Part shown: positions 35,506-43,821 of the stretch, piece after piece | Position numbering within the stretch: the stretch's first letter is position 1 | How the letters are laid out: the number at the start of each line of letters is the position of its first letter | Assembly (NCBI GenBank): GCA_947499975.1 | Contig: CANMQE010000001.1 | Span: 124,001 to 188,000 of the forward strand | DNA: 64,000 bases | From: an uncultured Sphingomonadaceae bacterium | Lineage (GTDB): Bacteria > Pseudomonadota > Alphaproteobacteria > Sphingomonadales > Sphingomonadaceae | Direction of reading: 5' to 3' | The notes under the pieces: generated by a model | Told to the model about the DNA's origin: nothing | Seen by the model: the letters and a program-made list of their open reading frames with translations, nothing else | Databases searched by the model: none | Position numbers and translations under genes: made by a program

Positions 35506-37575
35506 CTAGCTGGCGTAGCCGAAATTGGGATCGCATGCCGATCCGTCTTCCAGCCAGTCTACCTCGTAAGTGGCCGGGACGGTTTGATTGCGTGAACCCC
35601 TGAAATCCCATCCGCTGAATTCGTCATCCGGATCAAGCTCGATACGCGCCATGCTGTTGTTGAAATCGGCAAGACGGCCGTTGTCCCGTTCCGCCAGATC
35701 GGGGCTGATCTCATTGTGCTGCGTGCGCGAGATGCGGATCATGCGGATGGAGCCGTCTGCCAGATCGAACATGCGCCGGTAGGTCGCGCCGAAGATCTGC
35801 GTGTCGAACCGGGAATTGAAGGACCAGTTTTCCTCCTTCGTGTCGGTGGGCAGGCGCACGGTGGTGACATGGCAGGCATAATTGTCGCTGATGAGGTAAG
35901 GCGCCTGCTGATCCTGCCCGCTGTCACGCTGCCTGCGCGAGGGCGGATTGAAGCCGCCGCCCGGCAGGGTGAGCGAGACATTGCCTTCGCCGTGATCGTC
36001 CCAGTCTGGCATGCCCGTGCCCACGATTTCCAGCACGCTGGCCTGCTCTCCCTTGTCGAAGCGCCAGGTGACCGAATCGATACTGTCCCAGCCGGTGGAT
36101 CCTGCCATTTCGTTGCGAAAGGCGTTTTCCAGCTGCTGGTCCGTTACCGAGGAGAAGCGCATATATTCCCCGAACGCTTCCACGCCGCGAACGATGGTGG
36201 TCTGGCGGATGTTCGCGGGCACATCCACGCCGTCCCTCGCGTCGATTTCATAAAGCACGGTGTTGCGCGGCTTTTCCAGCGGAGCCCATTCCAGCTCTTC
36301 CAGGGCTGAGCCGCCATCGGCCAGTGGCAGCACCCAGCGATAGGGAAGGACGGGTCGCTGCGACGGGATGACGACACCGGGCATGGTGCCATCCAGCCAG
36401 TATTCCTGCCCGTCAATCACCGCGCGCACCAGCACGTGATCGAACAGGCCGGGGCTGGGGAGCAGCGCATCCAGCCCGTCGTCAATGCCATTGTTGCTGA
36501 CGAGAACGGCCTCGGCCTCGATCCCCAGTTCTTCCAGCAAGGCCAGCAACAACACTGTCTTGCCCTTGCAATCGCCATAGCGGCGCTGCCAGGTTTCCTC
36601 GGCGGTTGCCGGGCTCATCGCGCCCTGGTTCAGGCCGACGTAGATATAGCGGACCTGCTTTGCGACCAGTTCCAGCGCCGCGCTGGCGCGGTCCATCTCG
36701 CTATCGTTGCTGCGCGCGATGCGGGCCGCTTCCTCTGCAACGGGTGAACCCGCAGATAGCGTGCTCGCCTCGTCGTACAGGGTATCGAAGCGCGCCGAGA
36801 TGTCCGACCAGTTCCGGAAATCGGAGAATTCCAGGATGCGCTGCCACTGGTAACGCGGCGGCGCATCGCGCGGCGGGGTCAGCGCACTGGCGGAAACGGC
36901 GTCTATGGTGATGGCCCTGTCGTCGCGGGTGACGAACTGCTCAAGATCCTGCGTCATGCGGACCTGCGGCCTGTCGTCCTCGTCCTCCCAGCTCAGCTTC
37001 AGTTTCACCAGGCCGGGGGGCGGTTCCGGTGAGAGCATCAGCAAGCCGAAATCGCGATCCGTCAAGGTCGGTTCGTTCGATGGCACGGTGAACGACATTT
37101 CCAGCTCGTCCCCCACGCGCAGATCGGGCACGCGCAGCACGGCGGTAAGCAGGCCATCCAGCATGGCGGCTTCCAACTGGTCTTCCCGGCGCAGGATCTC
37201 GAAGGAATTGTCCGCCAGCACGTCGATCGCCTCGCCATCGCGATAGATGCGCAGGCTATGCACCGTGGGCGGCCCCGCCGCGGGGTTCCACGTAAGGGCG
37301 ACATTGCCCAGTTCCAGCGCATTGGGATGCAGCAGCTTTGCCTGCGTCATGCTGTAGGTGTGCTGGTCGTCTCCATCCAGATGCACCTGCGTCACCTGGC
37401 GGCGCAGGAACACCATGCCGCGCGCATCATCGGGCGCTGCCACCGGCTCCACTGTCTCGACCCATGCAGGCGCCGGACCCATCAACACATCCGACGACTG
37501 GGCGAAGGCGGGGGTGGCGGTGGCAAACGCGCTGGCAACCAGCAGCGCACGGCGAAGCGACGGGAGACCATTCAT
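35506..37575 (-). CDS. Exported DUF3857 / transglutaminase-like protein
   Basis: A 689-aa periplasmic protein with a signal peptide (LRRALLVASAFATATPAFAQ), an N-terminal DUF3857 domain (about residues 50-260; RQVTQVHLDGDDQHTYSMTQAKLLHPNALE) and a central transglutaminase-like domain. The Cys-His-Asp triad is intact: Cys in RYGDCKGKTVLLLALLEELG, His in PGLFDHVLVRA and Asp in EYWLDGTMPG. These proteins are common in sphingomonads and bacteroidetes next to peptidases; the substrate is not known. It precedes the M16 peptidase gene on the same strand with a 119-base gap. The stop at 35506 is preceded by CDPNFGYAS. Confidence 0.9.
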   Translation of the reverse strand: MNGLPSLRRALLVASAFATATPAFAQSSDVLMGPAPAWVETVEPVAAPDDARGMVFLRRQVTQVHLDGDDQHTYSMTQAKLLHPNALELGNVALTWNPAAGPPTVHSLRIYRDGEAIDVLADNSFEILRREDQLEAAMLDGLLTAVLRVPDLRVGDELEMSFTVPSNEPTLTDRDFGLLMLSPEPPPGLVKLKLSWEDEDDRPQVRMTQDLEQFVTRDDRAITIDAVSASALTPPRDAPPRYQWQRILEFSDFRNWSDISARFDTLYDEASTLSAGSPVAEEAARIARSNDSEMDRASAALELVAKQVRYIYVGLNQGAMSPATAEETWQRRYGDCKGKTVLLLALLEELGIEAEAVLVSNNGIDDGLDALLPSPGLFDHVLVRAVIDGQEYWLDGTMPGVVIPSQRPVLPYRWVLPLADGGSALEELEWAPLEKPRNTVLYEIDARDGVDVPANIRQTTIVRGVEAFGEYMRFSSVTDQQLENAFRNEMAGSTGWDSIDSVTWRFDKGEQASVLEIVGTGMPDWDDHGEGNVSLTLPGGGFNPPSRRQRDSGQDQQAPYLISDNYACHVTTVRLPTDTKEENWSFNSRFDTQIFGATYRRMFDLADGSIRMIRISRTQHNEISPDLAERDNGRLADFNNSMARIELDPDDEFSGWDFRGSRNQTVPATYEVDWLEDGSACDPNFGYAS

Positions 37576-37642
37576 CCGCGCATCATTGCCTATTCAGGCC
37601 TGAAAACAACCCCTTGCCGTGCAAAAAGCACGGTTCGTGGAA

Positions 37643-38464
37643 CTATTTCTTAGGTTTTGGAGCGCCGGGCTTTTGCACCGGGGTGCGCAGACGGGAGCGG
37701 TGGGCATCCATATCCAGCACTTCGCCCGGTCCGTTATCCTCGCCGGAAAGCACGCCAAGGCGGCGCGCCACTTCCTGGTAGGCCTCTTCCTCGCCGCCCA
37801 GATCCCGGCGGAACCGGTCCTTGTCCAGCTTCTCGCCCGAGTGGAAATCCCACAGGCGGCAATTGTCCGGGCTGAATTCGTCGGCCAGGATCACGCGGCT
37901 GAAATCGCCATCGTAGATGCGGCCGAATTCCAGCTTGAAGTCGATCAGGCGGATATCCACTGCGGCGAACATGCCCGACAGGAAATCGTTGATGCGGATG
38001 GCCATGGCGGCGACATCCTGCATCTCTTCATGGCCAGCCCAGTTGAAGGCGGCAATATGCTCTTCGGAAACCAGCGGGTCTCCCAGCGCATCGTCCTTCA
38101 GATAGTATTCGATCAGCGTGTGCGGCAGCATCTCGCCTTCCTCGATGCCCAGGCGCTTGGCGATCGAGCCTGCTGCAACGTTGCGCACCACCACTTCCAG
38201 CGGAATGATTTCCACCTGCCGCACCAGTTGCTCGCGCATGTTCAGACGGCGGATGAAATGGGTGGGGATGCCGATGTGGGCGAGGCGCGTGAAGATATAT
38301 TCGCTGATGCGATTATTGATCACGCCCTTGCCGTTGATCGTGCCCTTCTTCTCGGCATTGAATGCGGTGGCATCATCCTTGAAATACTGGATGATCGTGC
38401 CCGGCTCTGGACCCTCGTAAAGGATCTTGGCCTTGCCTTCGTAGATCTGGCGACGGCGGGACAT
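37643..38464 (-). CDS. purC: SAICAR synthase
   Basis: ATP-dependent ligation of aspartate to CAIR in purine synthesis. The 273-aa protein starts [58 protein letters not shown]. It contains [20 protein letters not shown], the DPLVSEEHI region and [34 protein letters not shown], all standard for PurC. The C-terminal tail ([11 protein letters not shown]) is extended and basic. ATG at 38464 is chosen over one three codons upstream because AAAGG sits about eight bases before it. A terminator-like hairpin occurs in its leader. Confidence 0.96.
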   Translation of the reverse strand: MSRRRQIYEGKAKILYEGPEPGTIIQYFKDDATAFNAEKKGTINGKGVINNRISEYIFTRLAHIGIPTHFIRRLNMREQLVRQVEIIPLEVVVRNVAAGSIAKRLGIEEGEMLPHTLIEYYLKDDALGDPLVSEEHIAAFNWAGHEEMQDVAAMAIRINDFLSGMFAAVDIRLIDFKLEFGRIYDGDFSRVILADEFSPDNCRLWDFHSGEKLDKDRFRRDLGGEEEAYQEVARRLGVLSGEDNGPGEVLDMDAHRSRLRTPVQKPGAPKPKK

Positions 38465-38497
38465 GGCATGCACCTTTCAATACCTTGCGCAACGGCG

Positions 38498-38548
38498 AAA
38501 AAGCGAGCGCCCCGGCGTTGCGAAACCTGTTCGCAGTAGCCGGGGCGC
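38498..38548 (-). promoter_or_regulatory. Terminator-like hairpin in the purC leader
   Basis: On the minus strand GCGCCCCGGC and GCCGGGGCGC form a perfect 10-bp stem with an inner 6-bp stem, TGCGAA/TTCGCA. TCGC and then TTTTT follow, ending 33 bases before the purC ATG. This is the shape of an intrinsic terminator or attenuator. It could instead end read-through from the upstream minus-strand antiporter gene, although 700 bases and a plus-strand gene lie between. Confidence 0.5.
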
Positions 38549-38757
38549 GCTGGAAGGCGGCCTATACACCGAACCGGGCACGGGGGCAATCGGCCGTTGA
38601 GCGCAAGATATTGCCGTCCGAGTCGCAAGGCTCGGGCGGATCAATTGCTGTTGAGTTCCCCCTATTCTTCCCACGAAACGAGGCGGTTGCGAAATCTTGC
38701 GATGAACCGAGCCGGCCCGTGGTATTTCTGGCGCACCTTGAAAGGGGGGTACTCAAT

Positions 38758-39162
38758 ATGAAGAAATACGCGTTCATCGCCATGCTCGCTCTGGCTGCCT
38801 GCAGCGAGGCGGAAACAGAAGAGCCGATGGTGGAGGAAGAAGTCGCCATGGAGGAGCCCGTGGTAACCGCCCCGATGGCGGCTGATGGGATGCCCATGGC
38901 GGGCACGTTCGAGATCACAAATTCCGACGGCGAAACCTACACGCAGGTTGTGGCGGAAGACGGCACCTACACCAACACGATGGCCGACGGCACACAGGTG
39001 AACGGCACGTGGACTTCGGAACGGCCGGACCAGTGGTGCGGCGCGGACGAGGGCGAGGAGATCGAATGCTCTGTCGAGACGATCGACGAGAACGGGGCAT
39101 GGACCTCGACGAGTGAAACCGATCCGGAGGATTATTCGACCATCCGCCGTATCGATTCCTGA
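38758..39162 (+). CDS. Small acidic lipoprotein
   Basis: A 134-aa protein with a lipoprotein signal (MKKYAFIAMLALAACSEAE; acylated Cys about residue 15). A very acidic spacer follows (EPMVEEEVAMEEPVVTAPMAADG), then a small beta-rich domain (GTFEITNSDGETYTQVVAEDGTYTNTMADGTQVNGTWTSERPDQWCGADEGEEIECSVETIDENGAWTSTS) with two cysteines that could form a disulfide. The repeating DGT..T turns look like one half of a lipocalin- or jellyroll-type strand set. I do not recognise a named family. The ATG follows AAAGGGGGGT, an excellent ribosome-binding site. It stands alone and ends at a strong terminator. Confidence 0.85.
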   Translation: MKKYAFIAMLALAACSEAETEEPMVEEEVAMEEPVVTAPMAADGMPMAGTFEITNSDGETYTQVVAEDGTYTNTMADGTQVNGTWTSERPDQWCGADEGEEIECSVETIDENGAWTSTSETDPEDYSTIRRIDS

Positions 39163-39188
39163 CACCCCGACGAAGCAAGACAGGGGGA

Positions 39189-39223
39189 GGGCGCACTGCC
39201 GAAATGGCGGTGCGCCCTTTTTT
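39189..39223 (+). terminator. Rho-independent terminator after the acidic lipoprotein gene
   Basis: GGGCGCACTGCC and GGCGGTGCGCCC form a 12-bp stem around GAAAT, followed directly by TTTTTT, 26 bases after the stop codon. Confidence 0.92.
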
Positions 39224-39237
39224 GCGGCCGAGTGCCG

Positions 39238-40530
39238 TCAGCCAAGTTTCGGCGGGGTCTCGCCTTCGTGCGGCACCTTCGTGCGTTCGATCACGCGGCC
39301 CAGCGTGGCGCGCTGCACCAGCACGCTGAACAGTACCGCGCCGAAGGTGGCGGCCAGCAGCAGATCGCGCACCGGCCCCGCGGGCAGGGACAAGGCCAGC
39401 GCAATGGAAATGCCGCCGCGCAGGCCGCCCCACCACAGCACGCCCCACGCGCCGTCGGCCTTGGGCTTGGCGGCGGGCACGACCTTGGTCGACACCGTCA
39501 CCGCCACGGCGCGGGCGAACAGCGTGATGGGGATGGCGGCAAACATCAGCAGGCTTTCGTCCACCCCCGGCACCAGCACGATCATCTCCAGCCCGATCAG
39601 CAGGAAGAGAACGGAATTGAGCAATTCGTCCACCACCTCCCAGAAGCGGATGACGTAATCGCGGGTTATGTCGCTCATCGCGTAGGTCACGCCGTGGTTG
39701 CCGATGAGGAGGCCCGCCACGGCCATCGCCAGCGGGCCGGAGATATGCAGCGCGGTGCACAGGGCATATCCCCCCATCACCACGGCGAGCGTGATCGTCA
39801 CCTCCAGCGCGTATTCATCCAGCGAGCGCATGGCGCGAAAGCCGAGATAGCCAAACACCAGCCCCACCAGCAATCCGCCGCCCGCCTCGATCAGAAACAG
39901 CCGCGCGCCTTCGCCCACGCTGAATTCGGTGCCGGTCACGGCTGCGCCCAGCAGGATGGTGAACACCACGATGCCCACGCCATCGTTGAACAGGCTTTCG
40001 CCCGCCACGCTGGCCTGCAGGCTCTCGTCCACCTTCTCTTCCTTCAGCACGCCCAGCACGGCCACGGGATCGGTGGGCGCGATCAGTGCGCCGAACACGA
40101 AATACCAGATCGGGGCCAGGCCAAGGCCCAGCAGCAGGCCAAGGCCCCATGTCAGCAAGCCCACGATGACGGTGGAAAGCAGCACGCCCACGGTGGAAAG
40201 CAGCAGCACCGGAAGCCAGTCCGCCTTCAGCCGATCCAGATCCACATGCAGCGCGCCGGCGAACAGCAGGAAGCTCAGCATCCCCTGCAGCAGCGTGTCT
40301 GTAAAGTTCATCTCGCGCAGCAGACGCGCGACGGTATCGTCCAGCGTGACGCCGGGCAGGAAGGCGTTGGCAAGCAGCAGGCCAATCGCCGCAACCGCAC
40401 CCATCAGGGTGAGGCCAACGACATGCGGAAGCTTTATGAAATGGTGATTGAACCAACCCAGCAATGCGCTGGCCACCACCAGCATCGCGGCAAGATCGAA
40501 AGGAGAGAGTCCGGCGCTTCCATGTTCCAT
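39238..40530 (-). CDS. CPA1-family Na+/H+ (cation/proton) antiporter
   Basis: A 430-aa inner-membrane protein with about twelve hydrophobic helices, of the CPA1/NhaP type. Hallmarks are GALIAPTDPVAVLGVLKEEKV (with the TDP motif) and SVAGESLFNDGVGIVVFTILLGA (the conserved ND in helix 6). It also has a cytoplasmic glycine/arginine-rich connection and a short charged tail (ERTKVPHEGETPPKLG). It exchanges Na+ or K+ for H+ for pH and salt homeostasis, which fits a marine or saline habitat. The ATG at 40530 lacks an obvious ribosome-binding site. It converges on the lipoprotein terminator. Confidence 0.92.
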   Translation of the reverse strand: MEHGSAGLSPFDLAAMLVVASALLGWFNHHFIKLPHVVGLTLMGAVAAIGLLLANAFLPGVTLDDTVARLLREMNFTDTLLQGMLSFLLFAGALHVDLDRLKADWLPVLLLSTVGVLLSTVIVGLLTWGLGLLLGLGLAPIWYFVFGALIAPTDPVAVLGVLKEEKVDESLQASVAGESLFNDGVGIVVFTILLGAAVTGTEFSVGEGARLFLIEAGGGLLVGLVFGYLGFRAMRSLDEYALEVTITLAVVMGGYALCTALHISGPLAMAVAGLLIGNHGVTYAMSDITRDYVIRFWEVVDELLNSVLFLLIGLEMIVLVPGVDESLLMFAAIPITLFARAVAVTVSTKVVPAAKPKADGAWGVLWWGGLRGGISIALALSLPAGPVRDLLLAATFGAVLFSVLVQRATLGRVIERTKVPHEGETPPKLG

Positions 40531-40665
40531 GCCGCGGGGGTTAGCGCCAGCGCGCGGCTAAAGCCACCTGCCGCGCAGTTACACCGGGGATTGCCCCGCC
40601 GCCGCCACCTTTATCGAGATCAACATCGATATCGATGATGCGGACCGTCGGCTCCTGAAAAGACG

Positions 40666-42291
40666 TCAGTTTCCCTGATGCTCCCCGATCCGGCGCATGA
40701 TGCTGGTGATCTGCATGTTTTCCGGCGTGCGTCCGCGCATTCGCGCAATAAGGGAGGCAAGGCCGGACTTCGCCGGCTCCTTCGCAGCTTCCGCGAATAC
40801 CGTCGAGATGGCGTCCGGGCTGATGAAAAGGCTGCCGATACCTGCAATCCCTGCAACCTGCGGCCCCAGGGCAAGGCCGAAACCCATCAGGATATGGCTG
40901 GAAATAACGTTGCCCACCGAGTTGGCCTTTTCCACCGCTCGCTCCATTTCACCAAGCAGATCGCCCGCCCCGTGGCCACTGAAGGCTTCGGAATAGTCTT
41001 GCGCCGAAACCAGTTCGTTATCGTTCAGTTTCCTGCCCTTCAGGATGTTGGAACGGATGGCCGAGATAAGATCGCTGCGATAGGCCTGGATATCGTCGGT
41101 AATCGGCTTCGCCTGATTAAGGATGTAATCCACCACCTCGTCCCGCGTGTCCTGCTGGCGCTGCCACATGGCAAACGCGGTTGAAACGCTGTCGCTCAGG
41201 CGCTTGTCTTCCATCCTCACGCGTTCCGTCGCGATCCACTCCCATATCTCCCCTTCCGCCTCGGTCGTCGCGGAATGCGACTGCATCCCGTGGATGCGAT
41301 CCTGCGGGGTGGAGGCTGTGATCACGTCGACCATCGGCGCGTATTCGCCAAGGGTGAGATTGTAGGTGCCGCCGAAGGCACCGGTGATCGGCGCGGTGAA
41401 CCGATGGTGATAGAGAGTGGCCAGTCGCGCCAGTTCGGCAAATTCCTCAACCGAGGGCGATGGTTCGTCCAGCAACTGGTCCATGCGCGTTTCGGCCACA
41501 TCGCTGAACATCGCGCGATAGGCCCTGTAATAGGCGATGCGCCACGCCATCTGGCCGGGCGCGATCAGGCCGCCTCCCCGCACGGCGGCACCGGAGATCA
41601 CCAGGTCATCCAGGCTCCATTCCTCGCGCGCGGGGAGGGCGTGGAAACGGCTTTCCAGCGCCGGGTAGAATTCCTCGACCCTTAGCTGTTCCTCCGCATG
41701 CACCCGGGCCAGCCGCTGCCGGTCGTGCGGACGATTGCCATCGGATAGCGAGAACAGGATGGAGCGGCGTGCAGCCAAGCAATAGAACAGGGAGTTGTCT
41801 TCCAGCTCCTGCAGGATCAGGCCGATGCTTTCCGTCTGCCGTGCGTATTGTTCGATGGAGGCTGGATCGTCCGGACTGGCATCGCGAAGGTTGATGTGCA
41901 GCCGTTTTCCATTGCGGGCAAACCACTTGGCAATGGCGATGAACTGGCCAACCGTGATCCTGTAGGTGGCGGCAAATTCGGCAGGGTCCAGCGGCAACAG
42001 GTCAACCAGCAGCGCCCGGTTCGAAAGGATGGCCGTGGTTACAGGCTGCCCCTCTATCCACGATCCCCAATCGGGCGCCAGCGACGCCTGCTCCTGCGTC
42101 TCTCCCACGGTTCGCACGAATTGGGTGTCGCCGGTAAGCAGGGAAGCGGCCAGCGCGCGCATTTCCTCGTGCGTGATGGTGTCGAAATCAATGCGCGCGA
42201 GAAGGCACTCGTCAGCCTTCTGCATGTCGTGGATAATCTGATGCACGCGGCTGACGATCTGGCCCGGTGTCATCAGTGATGTCAGCCGCAT
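40666..42291 (-). CDS. Large protein of unknown function
   Basis: A 541-aa protein with no family I can name. It is mostly helical and polar (residues 1 to about 440; CLAARRSILFSLSDGNRPHDRQRLARVHAEEQLRVEEFYPALESRF; YHHRFTAPITGAFGGTYNLTLGEYAPMVDVITAST). It then has one hydrophobic stretch near residues 465-495 (ISSHILMGFGLALGPQVAGIAGIGSLFISPDAIS) and a short basic tail (SLIARMRGRTPENMQITSIMRRIGEHQ). No signal peptide is seen. The hydrophobic patch could be a membrane-inserting hairpin. A 7-bp hairpin lies beside its ribosome-binding site. Codon use and GC match the neighbours, so it is not an obvious recent import. It stands alone between the antiporter and wrbA. Confidence 0.7.
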   Translation of the reverse strand: MRLTSLMTPGQIVSRVHQIIHDMQKADECLLARIDFDTITHEEMRALAASLLTGDTQFVRTVGETQEQASLAPDWGSWIEGQPVTTAILSNRALLVDLLPLDPAEFAATYRITVGQFIAIAKWFARNGKRLHINLRDASPDDPASIEQYARQTESIGLILQELEDNSLFYCLAARRSILFSLSDGNRPHDRQRLARVHAEEQLRVEEFYPALESRFHALPAREEWSLDDLVISGAAVRGGGLIAPGQMAWRIAYYRAYRAMFSDVAETRMDQLLDEPSPSVEEFAELARLATLYHHRFTAPITGAFGGTYNLTLGEYAPMVDVITASTPQDRIHGMQSHSATTEAEGEIWEWIATERVRMEDKRLSDSVSTAFAMWQRQQDTRDEVVDYILNQAKPITDDIQAYRSDLISAIRSNILKGRKLNDNELVSAQDYSEAFSGHGAGDLLGEMERAVEKANSVGNVISSHILMGFGLALGPQVAGIAGIGSLFISPDAISTVFAEAAKEPAKSGLASLIARMRGRTPENMQITSIMRRIGEHQGN

Positions 42292-42354
42292 CGATCAAAT
42301 CCCCCCTGGCCAATTGCCAGGGAGGATATCGTCACACTCCGCGAAGGCAAGCGG

Positions 42355-42957
42355 TCAGGCGGCCATCTTCGCCGCCGTATTCGCCACGCGCCTGCCGAGG
42401 TATTTCGCGCCGTTGATCTCGTCCTCGCTCGGCTGGCGGCTTCCGTCCGGCCCGGCGATGGTGGTGGCGCCGTAAGGTGCGCCGCCTTTTACCTCGTCCA
42501 CGCCGTTCTGGCCTTCGAAGCCGTAGTCCAGCCCGATGATGCTCATGCCGAAATGCAGCAGGTTGGTGATCATGGAAAACAGCGTGGTTTCCTGCCCGCC
42601 ATGCTGCGAATTGCTGCTGGTAAACACCGCGCCCGGCTTGCCGATCAGCGTGCCGTTGGCCCACACGCCGCCGCAGGTATCGAGGAAGGCGGCCATCTGG
42701 CTGGGCAGGCGACCGAAGCGGGTGGGGGCACCAAGAACCAGGCCATCGTAATCGCCCAGCACATCCGGGCCCTCGATCAGCGGGTGGCTTTCATTGTGCT
42801 GGAAGCCGAAGTTCTCCACCACCTCCTTGGGCGCAGTCTCGGGCACGCGGCGGATATCGGCCTCGTGGCCTGCATCGCGAATGCCGGCGGCCACGGCCTC
42901 CGCCATCTGCGAGATATGTCCGTAGGAGGAGTAATAGAGCACGAGAATGCGAGCCAT
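42355..42957 (-). CDS. wrbA: NAD(P)H:quinone oxidoreductase WrbA
   Basis: FMN-dependent two-electron quinone reductase, tetrameric and cytosolic, protecting against quinone redox cycling. The 200-aa protein shows the flavodoxin-like N-terminus [24 protein letters not shown] (FMN phosphate loop), the conserved [53 protein letters not shown], and a C-terminal [21 protein letters not shown]. Length is normal for the family. AAAGGACC lies a few bases before the ATG. Confidence 0.96.
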   Translation of the reverse strand: MARILVLYYSSYGHISQMAEAVAAGIRDAGHEADIRRVPETAPKEVVENFGFQHNESHPLIEGPDVLGDYDGLVLGAPTRFGRLPSQMAAFLDTCGGVWANGTLIGKPGAVFTSSNSQHGGQETTLFSMITNLLHFGMSIIGLDYGFEGQNGVDEVKGGAPYGATTIAGPDGSRQPSEDEINGAKYLGRRVANTAAKMAA

Positions 42958-43101
42958 GTATGGTCCTTTCGTTGCCGATCCGGCAGCCGCGTCAGCTTCG
43001 CGGCGGATTAGATTGCGTTTGTTCTGGCAATGACGGGGATGCGCGCCGGTTCCGCATTCGTTGCGTTCGGGAGGAACCTGCGGTTGGGCGGCGAGCGGGT
43101 C

Positions 43102-43788
43102 TTACTGTCCGCGAAAGAACATGTTCATGGTCAGCCGGCCCGTAGACGGGTCGCAAGAGAGGTTCGCGCTGCCGGGGATGACGCCTGAATGCAGCAGGTT
43201 TCCGCGATAGAGAATGAGCCTGTCGGGCCGTGCTTCCACCTCGTCCAGCAGCTCGTAATGGTCGGTATCGCCGTAATGATAATCGCCCGCCTGCCAGCCT
43301 GACTGTTGCAACTCGCCCTCAACAGCGGAGCGATATTCAGCTTCACGCAGCGCGGTGATCGTTTCGAAACCTGTTCGCCTGTGGCGATAGAATGCCGTGC
43401 CGCCCGAGCCTTCGCCAAGCATGTAGAACATGCCTGCGACAACGTTCTGCCCCGCATGATCGTAATGCGGAATGGATTGCGCCGCGCTCAGGCTGCCGCG
43501 CGCAGCCGTCACGAGAGCGTAGGCCAGCATTTCCAGCACGATCTCCTGCCGGAGGCCGAACACCTGCTCAAGAATCGTTGTAATCATGTCGCGGCGCAGT
43601 TCAATCAGGTCGGGGCGTGCCGCTGCCCGCAGGCCGGGATAGAAGGCCCCGGCCTGCTGGAATTGCGAATTGCATCCTGCCTTGTGCAGCCTTGCGGCCA
43701 TGCCGCTGTACTGATCGATAATGACCAGTGGCTGCTCCTCGCGCCCGATCTTGCGGATCGAGACGCGCGCTTGGGGAAGGCTGTTCAT
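43102..43788 (-). CDS. DUF6445-type 2OG-Fe(II) oxygenase-like protein
   Basis: A 228-aa protein probably of the DUF6445 group seen near tryptophan halogenases and TonB receptors. A double-stranded beta-helix iron site can be placed: His and Asp in SIPHYDHAGQN (HxD), the second His in GNLLHSGVIPG, and an Arg candidate in PSTGRLTMNMFF for 2-oxoglutarate. This would make it a non-heme iron hydroxylase. The substrate is unknown. It lies 33 bases after the dehydrogenase stop on the same strand and is probably co-transcribed from the operator region at 45461. Confidence 0.72.
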   Translation of the reverse strand: MNSLPQARVSIRKIGREEQPLVIIDQYSGMAARLHKAGCNSQFQQAGAFYPGLRAAARPDLIELRRDMITTILEQVFGLRQEIVLEMLAYALVTAARGSLSAAQSIPHYDHAGQNVVAGMFYMLGEGSGGTAFYRHRRTGFETITALREAEYRSAVEGELQQSGWQAGDYHYGDTDHYELLDEVEARPDRLILYRGNLLHSGVIPGSANLSCDPSTGRLTMNMFFRGQ

Positions 43789-43821
43789 GGGCGACAGGAC
43801 CGCAAGCCGATCAGCTGCGCA

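Noticed and set aside
32696..35509. Very long open frame opposite the M16 peptidase gene
   Set aside because: It is an antisense shadow produced by high GC and third-position bias. Its translation is rich in Arg, Ala, His and Gln with no domain, and the opposite strand encodes a complete M16 peptidase.
40600..40660. ATCAACATCGATATCGATGATG as an operator or origin-like repeat
   Set aside because: It contains a short ATCGAT palindrome, but such ATCGAT runs are common by chance in this genome and no second copy or neighbouring structure supports it.
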